This document shows positions 15,569 to 23,931 of a DNA stretch of 64,000 bases, piece after piece. The notes beneath the pieces are model-generated. The model saw only the letters and a list, made by a program, of their open reading frames with translations. It searched no databases and was not told where the DNA came from. Position 1 is the first letter of the stretch; every line of letters starts with the position of its first letter. Both the position numbers and the translations under genes were made by a program. Source of the DNA: Sulfuriferula sp047300855 (GTDB taxonomy: Bacteria; Pseudomonadota; Gammaproteobacteria; Burkholderiales; Sulfuriferulaceae); the NCBI RefSeq assembly GCF_047300855.1, contig NZ_CP170197.1:1240001-1304000 (forward strand), read 5' to 3'.

Positions 15569-16702
15569 ATGAAGGCAATTTCACTTTTTTCAGGCGGTGG
15601 CGGCATGGATTTTGCCGCGCGCTCATTGGGCATCGACGTTTTGTTTGCCAACGATGTTATCCCTGAGACGGAGCTGACATTTGCCAGCTCGTTCCCAGAA
15701 ACTGACTTCCACCTTGAGGACATTCGTCAGATTTCAAAGTTTCCTTCAGTCGATTTGGTGACTGGTGGGTACCCCTGTCAGTCATTCTCACTTGGTGGTA
15801 ACAGGAATCCCGCAAATGATCCACGCACTTTTTTATTTAAGGAGTTTGCACGTGTTGTGGATACTGTTAAGCCAAAGTACTTTGTTGCGGAGAATGTGTC
15901 TGGATTGAAGTCTATTCAGGATGGTAATTGGCTTAAGTTGCAACTAGACACCTACAATGAGATAGCTGGTGTTGGCTATAACATCGCAACAGCAGTAGTT
16001 AATGCTCGCGACTACGGGGTGCCACAACGAAGGAAGCGTGTGATTATCGTAGGCGTTAGGAAGGACCTGGGGGTGTACTATCACTTCCCCAAGCCAACGC
16101 ATGCGAAACCCGACATTGCGGCGAAAAAGGGGTTGCTACCTTACGCATCGCATGGGGAGGCGATTCGTCATTTACCGCTAGACGTGCCTGGTGAGTATTA
16201 CGAACGACCACATGACCCAGAAGGTAATTTTTCCTGGTATTACATGTCGCGAAATCGTAAAGCAAGTTGGCTCGAACCTTCCTACACAATTGTTGCCAAC
16301 TTTAGGCACACTACATTGCATCCAGCTTCACCGACCATGAAGCTGCTTTGGTCAAATTTGGCAGATGGCTGGAAGCAGAAATGGGAGTTTTCATCTGAGT
16401 ATGAACACCTTCTGCATGACCCTACTTTGCCCGTTCTTGAAAAGCCGCGACGTCTTAGTTGGCGTGAGGCTGCACTCATACAGACCTTTCCAGAAGGCTA
16501 TGAGCCTGCAGGGAAATTAGAGAAAAAGTTTGAGCAAATTGGGAACGCAGTGCCGCCAATGCTAATGCGCGCGATTCTGCAGCAGATCGTATCTGGGGAA
16601 GGTCTGTTGCAATTTCCCAGTGAGCACGAGCAGTATTTAACCGTCGGAAAGCAGTTATCGCTCCTTAGCGAGGAGCAAGACATCGAGCCAATCGAAAGCT
16701 AG
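15569..16702 (+). CDS. DNA (cytosine-5) methyltransferase
   Basis: 377 residues. Standard C5-methyltransferase motifs appear in order: ISLFSGGGGMDFAA (I, AdoMet), VTGGYPCQSFSLGG (IV, catalytic Cys), VAENVSGL (VI), ARDYGVPQRRKRVIIVG (VIII) and FEQIGNAVPPML (X). It methylates the C5 of cytosine in a specific DNA site that cannot be told from the sequence. It is convergent with the probable endonuclease, with 13 bases between the stop codons, which suggests a type II restriction-modification pair. Confidence 0.95.
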   Translation: MKAISLFSGGGGMDFAARSLGIDVLFANDVIPETELTFASSFPETDFHLEDIRQISKFPSVDLVTGGYPCQSFSLGGNRNPANDPRTFLFKEFARVVDTVKPKYFVAENVSGLKSIQDGNWLKLQLDTYNEIAGVGYNIATAVVNARDYGVPQRRKRVIIVGVRKDLGVYYHFPKPTHAKPDIAAKKGLLPYASHGEAIRHLPLDVPGEYYERPHDPEGNFSWYYMSRNRKASWLEPSYTIVANFRHTTLHPASPTMKLLWSNLADGWKQKWEFSSEYEHLLHDPTLPVLEKPRRLSWREAALIQTFPEGYEPAGKLEKKFEQIGNAVPPMLMRAILQQIVSGEGLLQFPSEHEQYLTVGKQLSLLSEEQDIEPIES

Positions 16703-16715
16703 CTAAGCTGGCTCG

Positions 16716-17534
16716 CTATTCGAAAAGATGAGGGAAATACGCTATAGCACGTTCATGAATTGACAGCTTTTTCGGGGGCGCTGATAACGTAAAGACGGAC
16801 GACTTGAATTTAGCGTCAGTAGCTTTTGGGTAGTATTTCAGTTGCCCGCCTGAAAGCGCATACCAGTCAATGACCGATTCTTTCGATACTGGGTCGCAAC
16901 CAGTCAGGCATTTTTCAGACTTAAATTTCCACTTAAGGTTTTTCGCATAGATCAAATCAAAAGCATGCACTTGATATTTGCGGTTGGTGGCTGGGGATTC
17001 TTTTGAATAGGAGAGGCAAAGGTAGCAGCTTTTATTCAGATCTAACGATTTACCTGGGCTAGTCGTTTCAAACGCCTCCTTTCCTTCCTTGTGCCATTTT
17101 TCGACTATTTCGATCACACAAGTGCCAAACTTTTCTGGCGAGATGCCTTCCCTAAACTTATCTTCATTAAGTCCTAGCGGCTTAAGTGCCTCCCAGAATT
17201 TTGCTGGGGAGTTGGCTATCTCCATGTAAACACGTCCGCCGTTAGGTAGGGCGGAAAACTGTTTTGGGCTTAATTGTTTGGACTTTACAGAAAAACCACT
17301 GTAGGTGTTAGGTGCCGAGTCATCCACTGCGACCACATCGAAGATTCCTTTGTTTTCCCCTCCAATTCCACCCAAAAGTTCTGCGAATACTCTCTCAATT
17401 TGCCTCCATCCTGCGCGTGTAGTTCCATCCTGCTCGCGTTCGCTTCCTGAACCTTCACGAAAAGTACTCAAATAAGCACAAAGAATATCCTCTTCGTGTT
17501 TCAACGGGTCTCGCTTAATAAACATCGTTGTCAT
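16716..17534 (-). CDS. probable type II restriction endonuclease
   Basis: 272 residues. The start MTTMFIKRDPLKHEEDIL at 17534 follows AAGGAG at ideal spacing; a longer frame to 17765 is not needed. The segment GIFDVVAVDD, then SGFSVKSKQLS, fits a PD-(D/E)xK-type core, with an acidic residue followed by a V-K-S-K strand. I do not recognise the exact family. The call rests on this possible motif and on the neighbouring methyltransferase. It could instead be another defence or accessory protein. Confidence 0.65.
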   Translation of the reverse strand: MTTMFIKRDPLKHEEDILCAYLSTFREGSGSEREQDGTTRAGWRQIERVFAELLGGIGGENKGIFDVVAVDDSAPNTYSGFSVKSKQLSPKQFSALPNGGRVYMEIANSPAKFWEALKPLGLNEDKFREGISPEKFGTCVIEIVEKWHKEGKEAFETTSPGKSLDLNKSCYLCLSYSKESPATNRKYQVHAFDLIYAKNLKWKFKSEKCLTGCDPVSKESVIDWYALSGGQLKYYPKATDAKFKSSVFTLSAPPKKLSIHERAIAYFPHLFE

Positions 17535-17630
17535 TGTTGGTTTCTCCTTGCAATCGTGATAACTCATAAGTCTACCGCGGTGGTAAAGCTTTGTGTTCCT
17601 TACCTGGCTAAATACATAAAGGAGAGTGAA

Positions 17631-17795
17631 ATGCGTATACATGAAATTGAATCTGTCGACCCCGCGAAGCTGGCGGCTGACAATGCGGGAAAGGCCGCCA
17701 AGAACATGCAAAAGCAAGCGAAGATTGCGCAGGCAAGAGCTAAGTTGCAGGGGGCGCAGCAACAATTAGCCAAGGCGACGAAGCCAAGTGTCTAG
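17631..17795 (+). CDS. 54-residue helical protein divergent from the endonuclease
   Basis: The start MRIHEIESVDPAKLAADN has TAAGGAGAG upstream, a very strong ribosome site. The rest is Ala/Gln/Lys-rich (KNMQKQAKIAQARAKLQGAQ) and probably one long helix. It is too short and lacks a helix-turn-helix, so it does not look like a classical C (controller) protein. It shares a 96-bp promoter region with the endonuclease gene, so a regulatory or inhibitor role is worth considering. Confidence 0.6.
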   Translation: MRIHEIESVDPAKLAADNAGKAAKNMQKQAKIAQARAKLQGAQQQLAKATKPSV

Positions 17796-17860
17796 AATGG
17801 CTGCCTGCCATGATTGGCGGTAATACGTGTGGCAGAGGGGTGTTTGCTGTCGGCCCGAGG

Positions 17861-17880
17861 TGTACTACTTTGTGTACTAC
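17861..17880. promoter_or_regulatory. probable integrase arm sites, right end of element 2
   Basis: TGTACTAC occurs as direct repeats at 17861-17868 and 17873-17880. The same word, as an inverted pair, lies near the left end (11110-11134). The distance to the attachment copy is about 60 bases. Confidence 0.6.
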
Positions 17881-17938
17881 ATTTTATTGTGTTGATATAA
17901 CTGTATGATTAAAATGTTAATTATAATTTAACGACGTC

Positions 17939-17983
17939 TTCACACGGCAGGGGTCGCAAGTTCAAACCTTGCACCGCCCACCA
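17939..17983 (+). repeat. attachment site copy 3 (right end of element 2)
   Basis: Third perfect 45-bp copy of the tRNA-Val 3' end; one further base (C at 17938) also matches the tRNA. A terminator that would belong to the uninterrupted tRNA-Val gene follows at once. This is therefore the original chromosomal end of the tRNA. Confidence 0.95.
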
Positions 17984-17991
17984 AATAATAC

Positions 17992-18027
17992 AATGGCCCA
18001 AAGATATAAGCTTGGGCCATTTTTTTC
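17992..18027 (+). terminator. original tRNA-Val terminator
   Basis: ATGGCCCA pairs with TGGGCCAT around an AT-rich loop and is followed by a run of T. It lies right after the third copy of the tRNA 3' end and so marks the ancestral downstream flank. Confidence 0.85.
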
Positions 18028-18394
18028 TAAATGCATCTACGCCGGGATATTTTTTTGGCGCAGAGCTTCCCGCATTTCATCAAGTTCATGATAACGAACC
18101 CGGCTTGATTAGGGTGCCTCCAGCACCCTGACAACCTGTGTCTTTCCCATATTTAAATTAAATAAAGTCAAACAGTTACTACGCTATCCTCATGCTTCAC
18201 GGGTCTTCAGGTCGGTAAGCTCAGTGTCAGTGATTCTTTATATAGCCGTCATGTTGGGCCCCTAGTATGGTCTGTGCGCGGTGTTATCCGCGTATCGCCT
18301 TTGCGCAGCAAAGGGAGCCTATTTCCCCATGCGTGGGCGCACTCAGGCTCGACAACCATGAAATTCAACCATTGAACAGCCATAGGGGTTCCTG
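18028..18394. promoter_or_regulatory. leader region of the phosphoesterase gene
   Basis: No gene is seen. A hairpin AGGGTGC/GCACCCT lies at about 18111-18129. A larger stem GAGCCT (18315-18320) with AGGCTC (18345-18350) encloses CCCA/TGGG, about 45 bases before the start codon. I could not match this to a known riboswitch. Confidence 0.35.
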
Positions 18395-20212
18395 ATGAAA
18401 ATGAATAACAGTCCGAAATTATCGGTATTGGCGCTTAGCCTCGCCATGATCTGGCAATTCAACGCTGCCCATGCCATGAATGAAAGTGATGAAAATGGAC
18501 ATTCCCATGAACGCTTGAAGACCGCAACGCCGATCGAGCACATAATTGTGATCATCGGCGAAAACCATACCTTTGATAACCTGTATGGCGGCTACAAGCC
18601 GCGTCGCGGGCAAACCGTGGAGAACTTGCTGTCCAAAGGCATCATTAACGCGGACGGTTCGCCCGGCCCCAACTTCTCGCTGGCAGCCCAGCAGCAGGCC
18701 TCCAATCCGAACAGCTACAGCATTGACCCTTCACTGACCGGCCCGTATGCGCATTTGCTGCAACCCGCCACCACCTATGCAACAGGCCTGCCGCCGGGTG
18801 TTCCCGATGCGCGTTTCCCGGCGGATCTGCCCAATGGCCCGTTCCAGATTACCAAGTACGTTTCTTATGACGCACACACCGGCGACCCGATGCACCGCTT
18901 CTTCCAGATGTGGCAGCAATCCAACAAGGGAAAAAATGATCTGTTTGTCTGGGCCGACCAGACGGTCGGTATCGGTCCGCAAAACGGTGCGCCAGCCCCC
19001 ACGCCAGGCAACACCTTTCAGGGCGGCGAAACGATGGGTTTTTATAACATGAGCACTGGCGATGCGCCTTTATTCAAGGCCATGGCGGATCATTACGCAA
19101 TCAGCGACAACTATCACCAGTCCATCATGGGTGGAACCGGTGCAAACTTCATTGCCATTGCCACGGGCGACGTCGCGTTTCACAATCTGAATGGCGTGCC
19201 GGATATCCCGCCTGCCAACCAGATCGAGAATCCCGATCCGCAACCCGGCACCAATAATTTTTACAAGCAGGACGGTTATCGCGGCGGTTCCTACGTGGAC
19301 TGTTCGGATATCAAGCAGCCTGGTGTCGCGCCCATCATGGATTACCTCAACTCGCTGCCGGGCAATGCCTTTAACAACGGCAACTGCGCACCCAATACCT
19401 ATTATCTGCTGAACAACTACGGGCTGGGATATACCGCCACAGGCGCGGTGAAACCGCTGGGTGCGAACCTGTTCACGTTGCCGCCGCAGACTATTCCTAC
19501 CATCGCCGAAGCCCTGTCGGCCAAAGGCGTTTCATGGAAATGGTACAGCGGCGGGCGCAATGACGGGGTCAAGCCGACCAACGAGTATTGCAGCATCTGC
19601 GATCCGTTCACCGGTTTCAAGGGCGTGATGACCACCCCATTGAAGAACAACCTGCAGGATGTCACGCAGTTTTACCAGGATGTCACCCACGACGCGACCT
19701 TGCCCGCGGTGTCCTTCATCCGGCCGTTCGAAAGCAAGGCCGGCCATCCGGCCAATGCCACCATGCCTGATTTCGAGAACTTCGTTGCGGGCGTGATCAA
19801 GCGCGTCAAGAGCGACAAGAAGGCATGGGCGAAAACGGCGATTATCATCACCACCGACGAAGGCGGCGGTTACTATGATTCAGGCTATATCCAGCCGGTC
19901 GATTTCTTCGGCGATGGCACCCGCATACCGCTGATCGTGGTTTCCCCGCTCGCCAAAAAAGGGCATGTCGACCATGTATACAACGATCATGCCTCCATCC
20001 TGAAATTCATCGAGAAGAACTGGGGGCTCAACCCGCTTTCCAAGCGTAGCCGCGACAATCTACCCAACCCGATTGCCACCAAAAACAACCCCTACGTGCC
20101 GCTCAACCGCCCAGCGATTGGCGACCTGATGAGCATGTTTGATTTCGACCATGCGCATTTCGAACAGCGTGATGGGGATGCGCAGGATCACCATGCAGGT
20201 CAGGATGATTGA
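18395..20212 (+). CDS. secreted phosphoesterase (AcpA / phospholipase C family)
   Basis: 605 residues. A signal peptide (about residues 1-27, ending NAAHA) directs it to the periplasm or outside. The catalytic domain belongs to the phosphoesterase family PF04185: IEHIIVIIGENHTFDNLYGG near the N-terminus (metal-binding Glu/Asn) and, near residue 485, IITTDEGGGYYDSGYI with IPLIVVSPLA. Members include acid phosphatases such as AcpA and non-haemolytic phospholipases C. The substrate here is unknown. The His-rich tail (DHAHFEQRDGDAQDHHAGQ) may bind metal. An alkaline phosphatase follows, so the region looks devoted to phosphate scavenging. Confidence 0.9.
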   Translation: MKMNNSPKLSVLALSLAMIWQFNAAHAMNESDENGHSHERLKTATPIEHIIVIIGENHTFDNLYGGYKPRRGQTVENLLSKGIINADGSPGPNFSLAAQQQASNPNSYSIDPSLTGPYAHLLQPATTYATGLPPGVPDARFPADLPNGPFQITKYVSYDAHTGDPMHRFFQMWQQSNKGKNDLFVWADQTVGIGPQNGAPAPTPGNTFQGGETMGFYNMSTGDAPLFKAMADHYAISDNYHQSIMGGTGANFIAIATGDVAFHNLNGVPDIPPANQIENPDPQPGTNNFYKQDGYRGGSYVDCSDIKQPGVAPIMDYLNSLPGNAFNNGNCAPNTYYLLNNYGLGYTATGAVKPLGANLFTLPPQTIPTIAEALSAKGVSWKWYSGGRNDGVKPTNEYCSICDPFTGFKGVMTTPLKNNLQDVTQFYQDVTHDATLPAVSFIRPFESKAGHPANATMPDFENFVAGVIKRVKSDKKAWAKTAIIITTDEGGGYYDSGYIQPVDFFGDGTRIPLIVVSPLAKKGHVDHVYNDHASILKFIEKNWGLNPLSKRSRDNLPNPIATKNNPYVPLNRPAIGDLMSMFDFDHAHFEQRDGDAQDHHAGQDD

Positions 20213-20269
20213 TGCTAAGCCCGGGCTAGCCGGGCAGAACATATAGCGTATCCAGTAAGCGTAGTTTGG

Positions 20270-20301
20270 AATGGCCAAGGGCGACCTTGGCCATTTTTTT
20301 T
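20270..20301 (+). terminator. terminator of the phosphoesterase gene
   Basis: ATGGCCAAGG pairs with CCTTGGCCAT around a four-base loop, followed by eight T. Confidence 0.9.
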
Positions 20302-20394
20302 ACTCTTTTGGCGTACCGCTTACCTGGAAGACCTGATACAGGAGACGTATTTGCACAATATTCAAAGACATATCAACCTAAAAACCGCGATTCA

Positions 20395-20521
20395 AGCCAC
20401 AGAGAACACAGAGGGCACAGAGTTGCGGGAGGGCGAGCAGGATTTTTCTGCAAGCAGCAAGTGGCCGAACCACCCGATCCCTTCTTCGTTTTTCTCTGTG
20501 TGCTCTGTGTTCTCTGTGGCT
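20395..20521. repeat. imperfect inverted repeat of CACAGAG words
   Basis: Left arm 20395-20422 (AGCCACAGAGAACACAGAGG and on) and right arm 20494-20521 pair over 28 bases with two mismatches; about 70 bases lie between. The arms carry repeated CACAGAG/CTCTGTG words. I associate this kind of intergenic repeat with many environmental proteobacterial genomes. It has no ORF of its own. Confidence 0.75.
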
Positions 20522-20709
20522 AACAGATTTTTTCAGGGTCAGGCCATTATCGTTACCCAATGGGTGAATGATAGGTCTGTACAAGCTGTTGACTTATTTC
20601 GCGCCTTTCGTGTTTTTGCGAGTTATTGCCAAAGGCAATATCCCTGCGAGAACCGTTTCGTGAATAAATAGCCGTTTTTAGGATAGCCAGGGTTCCGGTT
20701 TTCACAATT

Positions 20710-20725
20710 CTGACAAATCTGTCAG
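20710..20725. promoter_or_regulatory. short palindrome in the alkaline phosphatase upstream region
   Basis: CTGACA and TGTCAG form an inverted repeat with a four-base spacer, about 150 bases before the start of the gene. The right half resembles a Pho-box half-site (CTGTCA), but the direct-repeat spacing of a true Pho box is not met. Confidence 0.3.
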
Positions 20726-20872
20726 GTATCTTGGGTCACTGTTTAATCAGTTGAAGTTGGCTGCGTCTGTTTGCCCAGTCTGCAACGGCACAGAAAAACT
20801 GGTTTGAACATGTTGAGTCATTGGCTAGTGCAGATTCTGATTTAAAACCAACATTTCTCCGGGAGCCTGAAA

Positions 20873-22441
20873 ATGAAAATGAAAATGAAATTTGGATTGA
20901 AACCCATCGTAGCCGCAACGGCTTTTGCATTATGTGCCCACAGCATGCTGGCTGCTGCCGAAGTCGAAGAAGATAGCGCTGCCGGCGTCGAAAGCGCCGC
21001 CACCTGGTACAAGGCCGGCCAAAAAGCGCTCAGAGAAGCCAAACAGCTTCACCCCAACGCGCACCGCGCCAAGAACGTGATCCTGTTCATAGGTGATGGC
21101 ATGGGCATTTCCACGGTGACGGCCTCGCGCATCCTGGAAGGCCAATTGCAGGGCAAGGATGGCGAGAAAAACTCGCTGGCCTTTGAAAAGCTGCCTTACC
21201 TGGCGCTGTCCAAGACCTATTCCGCCAACCAGCAAACGCCGGATTCCGCACCGACCATGACCGCCATGGTCACCGGCGTGAAAACCAGCGACGGGGTGTT
21301 GAGCATCGACCAGGACGTCGCGCGTAAGGAAAAAGACAACGCCGTCATCCAGGCGCATAAGCTCACTACCATCCTTGAACTGGCGAAAGCGCGCGGCATG
21401 TCCACCGGGGTAGTGACTACCGCTCGTGTCACGCACGCCACGCCCGCTGCAACTTATGCCCATACTGCCGAACGCGACTGGGAGGCCGACAGCAACCTGC
21501 CCGCAGGGACCAGCGTCAAGGATATCGCAGCCCAGGCAATTGACAACTTTGCCGCCAACCGCGGCATGGAAGTATTGATGGGCGGCGGGCGCACCTATTT
21601 CATGCCCAATACCAAGTTCGATCCGGAGTACCCCACGGTCAAGGGCCGCCGCAAGGATGGGCGCGACCTGACCAGCGAATGGCAGACCAAGTTCAACGGC
21701 AAATATGTCTGGAACAAGGCCCAGTTCGACGCGATCGATCCTGCCAATACCAAGAGCCTGCTGGCCTTGTTTGAACCCTCCCACGTGCAATACGAAGCCG
21801 ACCGCGAGAAGATGGATGGTGCTGGCGAGCCTTCCATTGCGGAAATGACCGACAAGGCCATCGACATTCTGCAGAAAAACAAGAAGGGTTTCTTCCTGAT
21901 GGTGGAAGGCGGCCGTATCGACCATGCCCATCATGCAGGCAACGCCTACCGGGCGCTGACTGATACCATCGCCATGTCTGACGCGGTCAGGAAAGCCATG
22001 GAGAAGACCGACCCGGAAGACACGCTGATCGTGGTGAGCGCAGACCACAGCCATGTGTTCACTATCGCGGGTTACCCAAAACGCGGCAATCCGATCCTGG
22101 GCAAAGTGGTCGAGCCAGGCAAGACCGATTTTGCCAAAGCCGACGATGGCATGCCTTACACCACATTGTCGTACGCCAATGGCCGCGGCTACCATGTGTT
22201 GCCGGTAGGGGGGGACACCTCGTATAACGAACCCATCCAGACCGGCCGCGTGGCCGACATGACCCATGTGGACACCACCGATCAGGGCTTCCACCAGGAG
22301 GCGCTGGTGCCCCTGTCTTCGGAAACCCACGCGGGTGAAGACGTGGCGATCTTCGCCCGTGGTCCGAAAGCACACCTGTTTCACGGCGTGCAGGAACAGA
22401 ACTACATTTTCCACGTGATGAAAGACGCGCTGGATCTGTAA
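20873..22441 (+). CDS. phoA: alkaline phosphatase, PhoA type
   Basis: 522 residues with a signal peptide (about residues 1-27, HSMLAAAEV). The alkaline phosphatase superfamily pattern is present: NVILFIGDGMGISTVTASR (first metal-binding Asp), the nucleophile Ser in TPDSAPTMTAMVTG, and FFLMVEGGRIDHAHHAGNAY and VVSADHSH for the two zinc sites. It hydrolyses phosphate monoesters in the periplasm. A second exported protein follows after 72 bases and may be co-transcribed. In most bacteria phoA is induced by phosphate starvation. Confidence 0.92.
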   Translation: MKMKMKFGLKPIVAATAFALCAHSMLAAAEVEEDSAAGVESAATWYKAGQKALREAKQLHPNAHRAKNVILFIGDGMGISTVTASRILEGQLQGKDGEKNSLAFEKLPYLALSKTYSANQQTPDSAPTMTAMVTGVKTSDGVLSIDQDVARKEKDNAVIQAHKLTTILELAKARGMSTGVVTTARVTHATPAATYAHTAERDWEADSNLPAGTSVKDIAAQAIDNFAANRGMEVLMGGGRTYFMPNTKFDPEYPTVKGRRKDGRDLTSEWQTKFNGKYVWNKAQFDAIDPANTKSLLALFEPSHVQYEADREKMDGAGEPSIAEMTDKAIDILQKNKKGFFLMVEGGRIDHAHHAGNAYRALTDTIAMSDAVRKAMEKTDPEDTLIVVSADHSHVFTIAGYPKRGNPILGKVVEPGKTDFAKADDGMPYTTLSYANGRGYHVLPVGGDTSYNEPIQTGRVADMTHVDTTDQGFHQEALVPLSSETHAGEDVAIFARGPKAHLFHGVQEQNYIFHVMKDALDL

Positions 22442-22513
22442 TCGGCCTGTTGTATCCGCGTGCTTGTTGGAGAGGCCATCTGGTCTCTCCATTTTTATTT
22501 TGAAGGAATCTTT

Positions 22514-23221
22514 ATGAGCCATCGTTTCATGTTCATGGCAGCATCGTTGCTTGCCTTTTCAACACTTGCCCAGTCCACCCTGGCCAGTGCCGCTCCCAAA
22601 TACGAGGAGGTGGCTGCGCGTTACGTGACCACCGCCTGCGCAGTTCCTTGCGACAAGCCACAGAGCAGCCGCTGGTATTTCTGGCGTGGTGAAAACCGGG
22701 TGGAAATTCGCGACGCCTCCAATGAAGTGGGCGAGATATGGCGGCGCGATGGCAAGGGTCGGCTCAATTTTGTCTATGTCGAGCCGGCGCACCAGCGCGG
22801 CATCGAATACAATGCGACCGATCTGCGCATCATCAACCACAAACGCCCGTGGGACAGATTGGCCAGCATCATTTCTCCGGCAGAGCTGAAAAAACTGGGC
22901 CCCGCAGGTGACACAGAAGTTCTCGGCCACAAGGCGCAGCGCTATCGCGGAAAAATGGATCAACGCACTGTTGAAGTGGTATGGGTGCCGGATCTGCAAC
23001 TGGCCACGCAGGTCATCAACACTTACCCGGATCGCCAGGTGACGACCGAACTCGAATCATTCCTGACCCAGCAGGATGGGGTGATGGCGACCTCCGATGA
23101 CCAGCTCGCCGAGTACCAATTGGTGGACTTCGCCGATCTGGGTGATATGGAGACCAACGCATCCATGGCCTGGCTGAAACAGGCAACCGCAGCGCCCGGG
23201 CATGAAACTCACGCGCACTGA
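22514..23221 (+). CDS. exported protein of unknown function
   Basis: 235 residues with a clear signal peptide (MFMAASLLAFSTLAQSTLAS). The mature part has two Cys close to the N-terminus (TTACAVPCDKPQ), likely a disulfide, and a beta-rich body. No family recognised. The ATG at 22514 follows GAAGGAA. It is 72 bases downstream of the alkaline phosphatase and probably in the same transcript, so a link to phosphate acquisition is a fair guess only. Confidence 0.75.
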   Translation: MSHRFMFMAASLLAFSTLAQSTLASAAPKYEEVAARYVTTACAVPCDKPQSSRWYFWRGENRVEIRDASNEVGEIWRRDGKGRLNFVYVEPAHQRGIEYNATDLRIINHKRPWDRLASIISPAELKKLGPAGDTEVLGHKAQRYRGKMDQRTVEVVWVPDLQLATQVINTYPDRQVTTELESFLTQQDGVMATSDDQLAEYQLVDFADLGDMETNASMAWLKQATAAPGHETHAH

Positions 23222-23388
23222 ACCGTAGCTTTCCGGTCGGCCTCGGTGCTTTGGCTTATTTACCGGAACGCCGGCAAGTGCGTGATCCTGGGCCTGCCAG
23301 TTTCGCAGATGACTGCGGCTGATGCAGTGGCCGCAATATCGACCAGTGTGTGCTGACGTTGCCCTGGACAAATTTCGCGGGGGGCAAT

Positions 23389-23928
23389 TTATTTGGGTGT
23401 AACCGGCAGTTGGCCTGGCGCAGCTTTCACAGGCGTGGCACCCGGCACCGGCGGAATAGCGGCAGCCGGAACGGCCTGCGTCGGCGCATAGACAAACTGC
23501 CAGTCCCGATAGCTGCCTTTTCCAGCGAAATCCTGATCGGCCTTGTCGAAGTTGCCGGTCTTGATCGGCGTCCCCTCGAAACGGCTATACACCCCCATGA
23601 TGGTGCCGCCCGGGCCGGGCACTACCCCCCATTGCTTGCTGGCCGTGAATGGATCAATATAGATTTTGCGCAAATAGCGCGTCAGGCTGACCTGGCGCTT
23701 GTCTTCCAGCAGATCGTCCAGCTTTTTCGGGTACTGCTTGGCCGCACCCGGCGTGCGTTCGTAATACAGCCCGATCGCGCGCCGGAACGCGTCGCCCGCA
23801 TAAAGCAATTCCTGCTCCTTGTCGCGTTGCGCCAGGGTGTGCCAGACCATCGCGGTGGCCGCCAGCACCGCCCCCATGATCGCCACCATGAACAACAGCA
23901 CCAGATACGTGAAGCCGCGCTGATGCAT
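23389..23928 (-). CDS. type II secretion-type pseudopilin
   Basis: 179 residues. The N-terminus has a short leader ending at Gly before FTYLVLLFMVAIMGAVLAA, the hydrophobic helix of a prepilin, although the usual Glu at +5 is missing and the helix is atypical. The segment YYERTPGAAKQYPKKLDDLL and the IDPF motif that follows resemble GspG-like proteins of this cluster. The last 45 residues are Pro/Ala-rich. It is the last gene of the secretion operon. Confidence 0.8.
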   Translation of the reverse strand: MHQRGFTYLVLLFMVAIMGAVLAATAMVWHTLAQRDKEQELLYAGDAFRRAIGLYYERTPGAAKQYPKKLDDLLEDKRQVSLTRYLRKIYIDPFTASKQWGVVPGPGGTIMGVYSRFEGTPIKTGNFDKADQDFAGKGSYRDWQFVYAPTQAVPAAAIPPVPGATPVKAAPGQLPVTPK

Positions 23929-23931
23929 GCT

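Larger units (their letters stand above)
11006..17983. mobile_element. integrative element 2: HUH-Rep element with a restriction-modification pair
   Basis: Bounded by tRNA-Val repeats at 11006 and 17939, and visibly more AT-rich than its surroundings. It holds an integrase next to the left end, an unknown 216-residue gene, a second small tyrosine recombinase, a Rep-like HUH protein, an unknown 146-residue protein, a C5 methyltransferase, a convergent probable endonuclease, and a 54-residue ORF. No conjugation or capsid genes are visible, so it would need a helper or replicate after excision by its own Rep. Confidence 0.85.

Noticed and set aside
18040..18394. Cyclic-di-GMP (GEMM) riboswitch before the phosphoesterase
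   Set aside because: The conserved GEMM core and tetraloop-receptor elements could not be aligned to the region.
20705..20740. Pho box upstream of the alkaline phosphatase
   Set aside because: Only one half-site resembles CTGTCA; the second is not in direct orientation at the 11-base period required.
20930..22522. Minus-strand open frame (530 codons) opposite phoA
   Set aside because: It overlaps phoA fully and has shadow-type composition; no start signal or motif.
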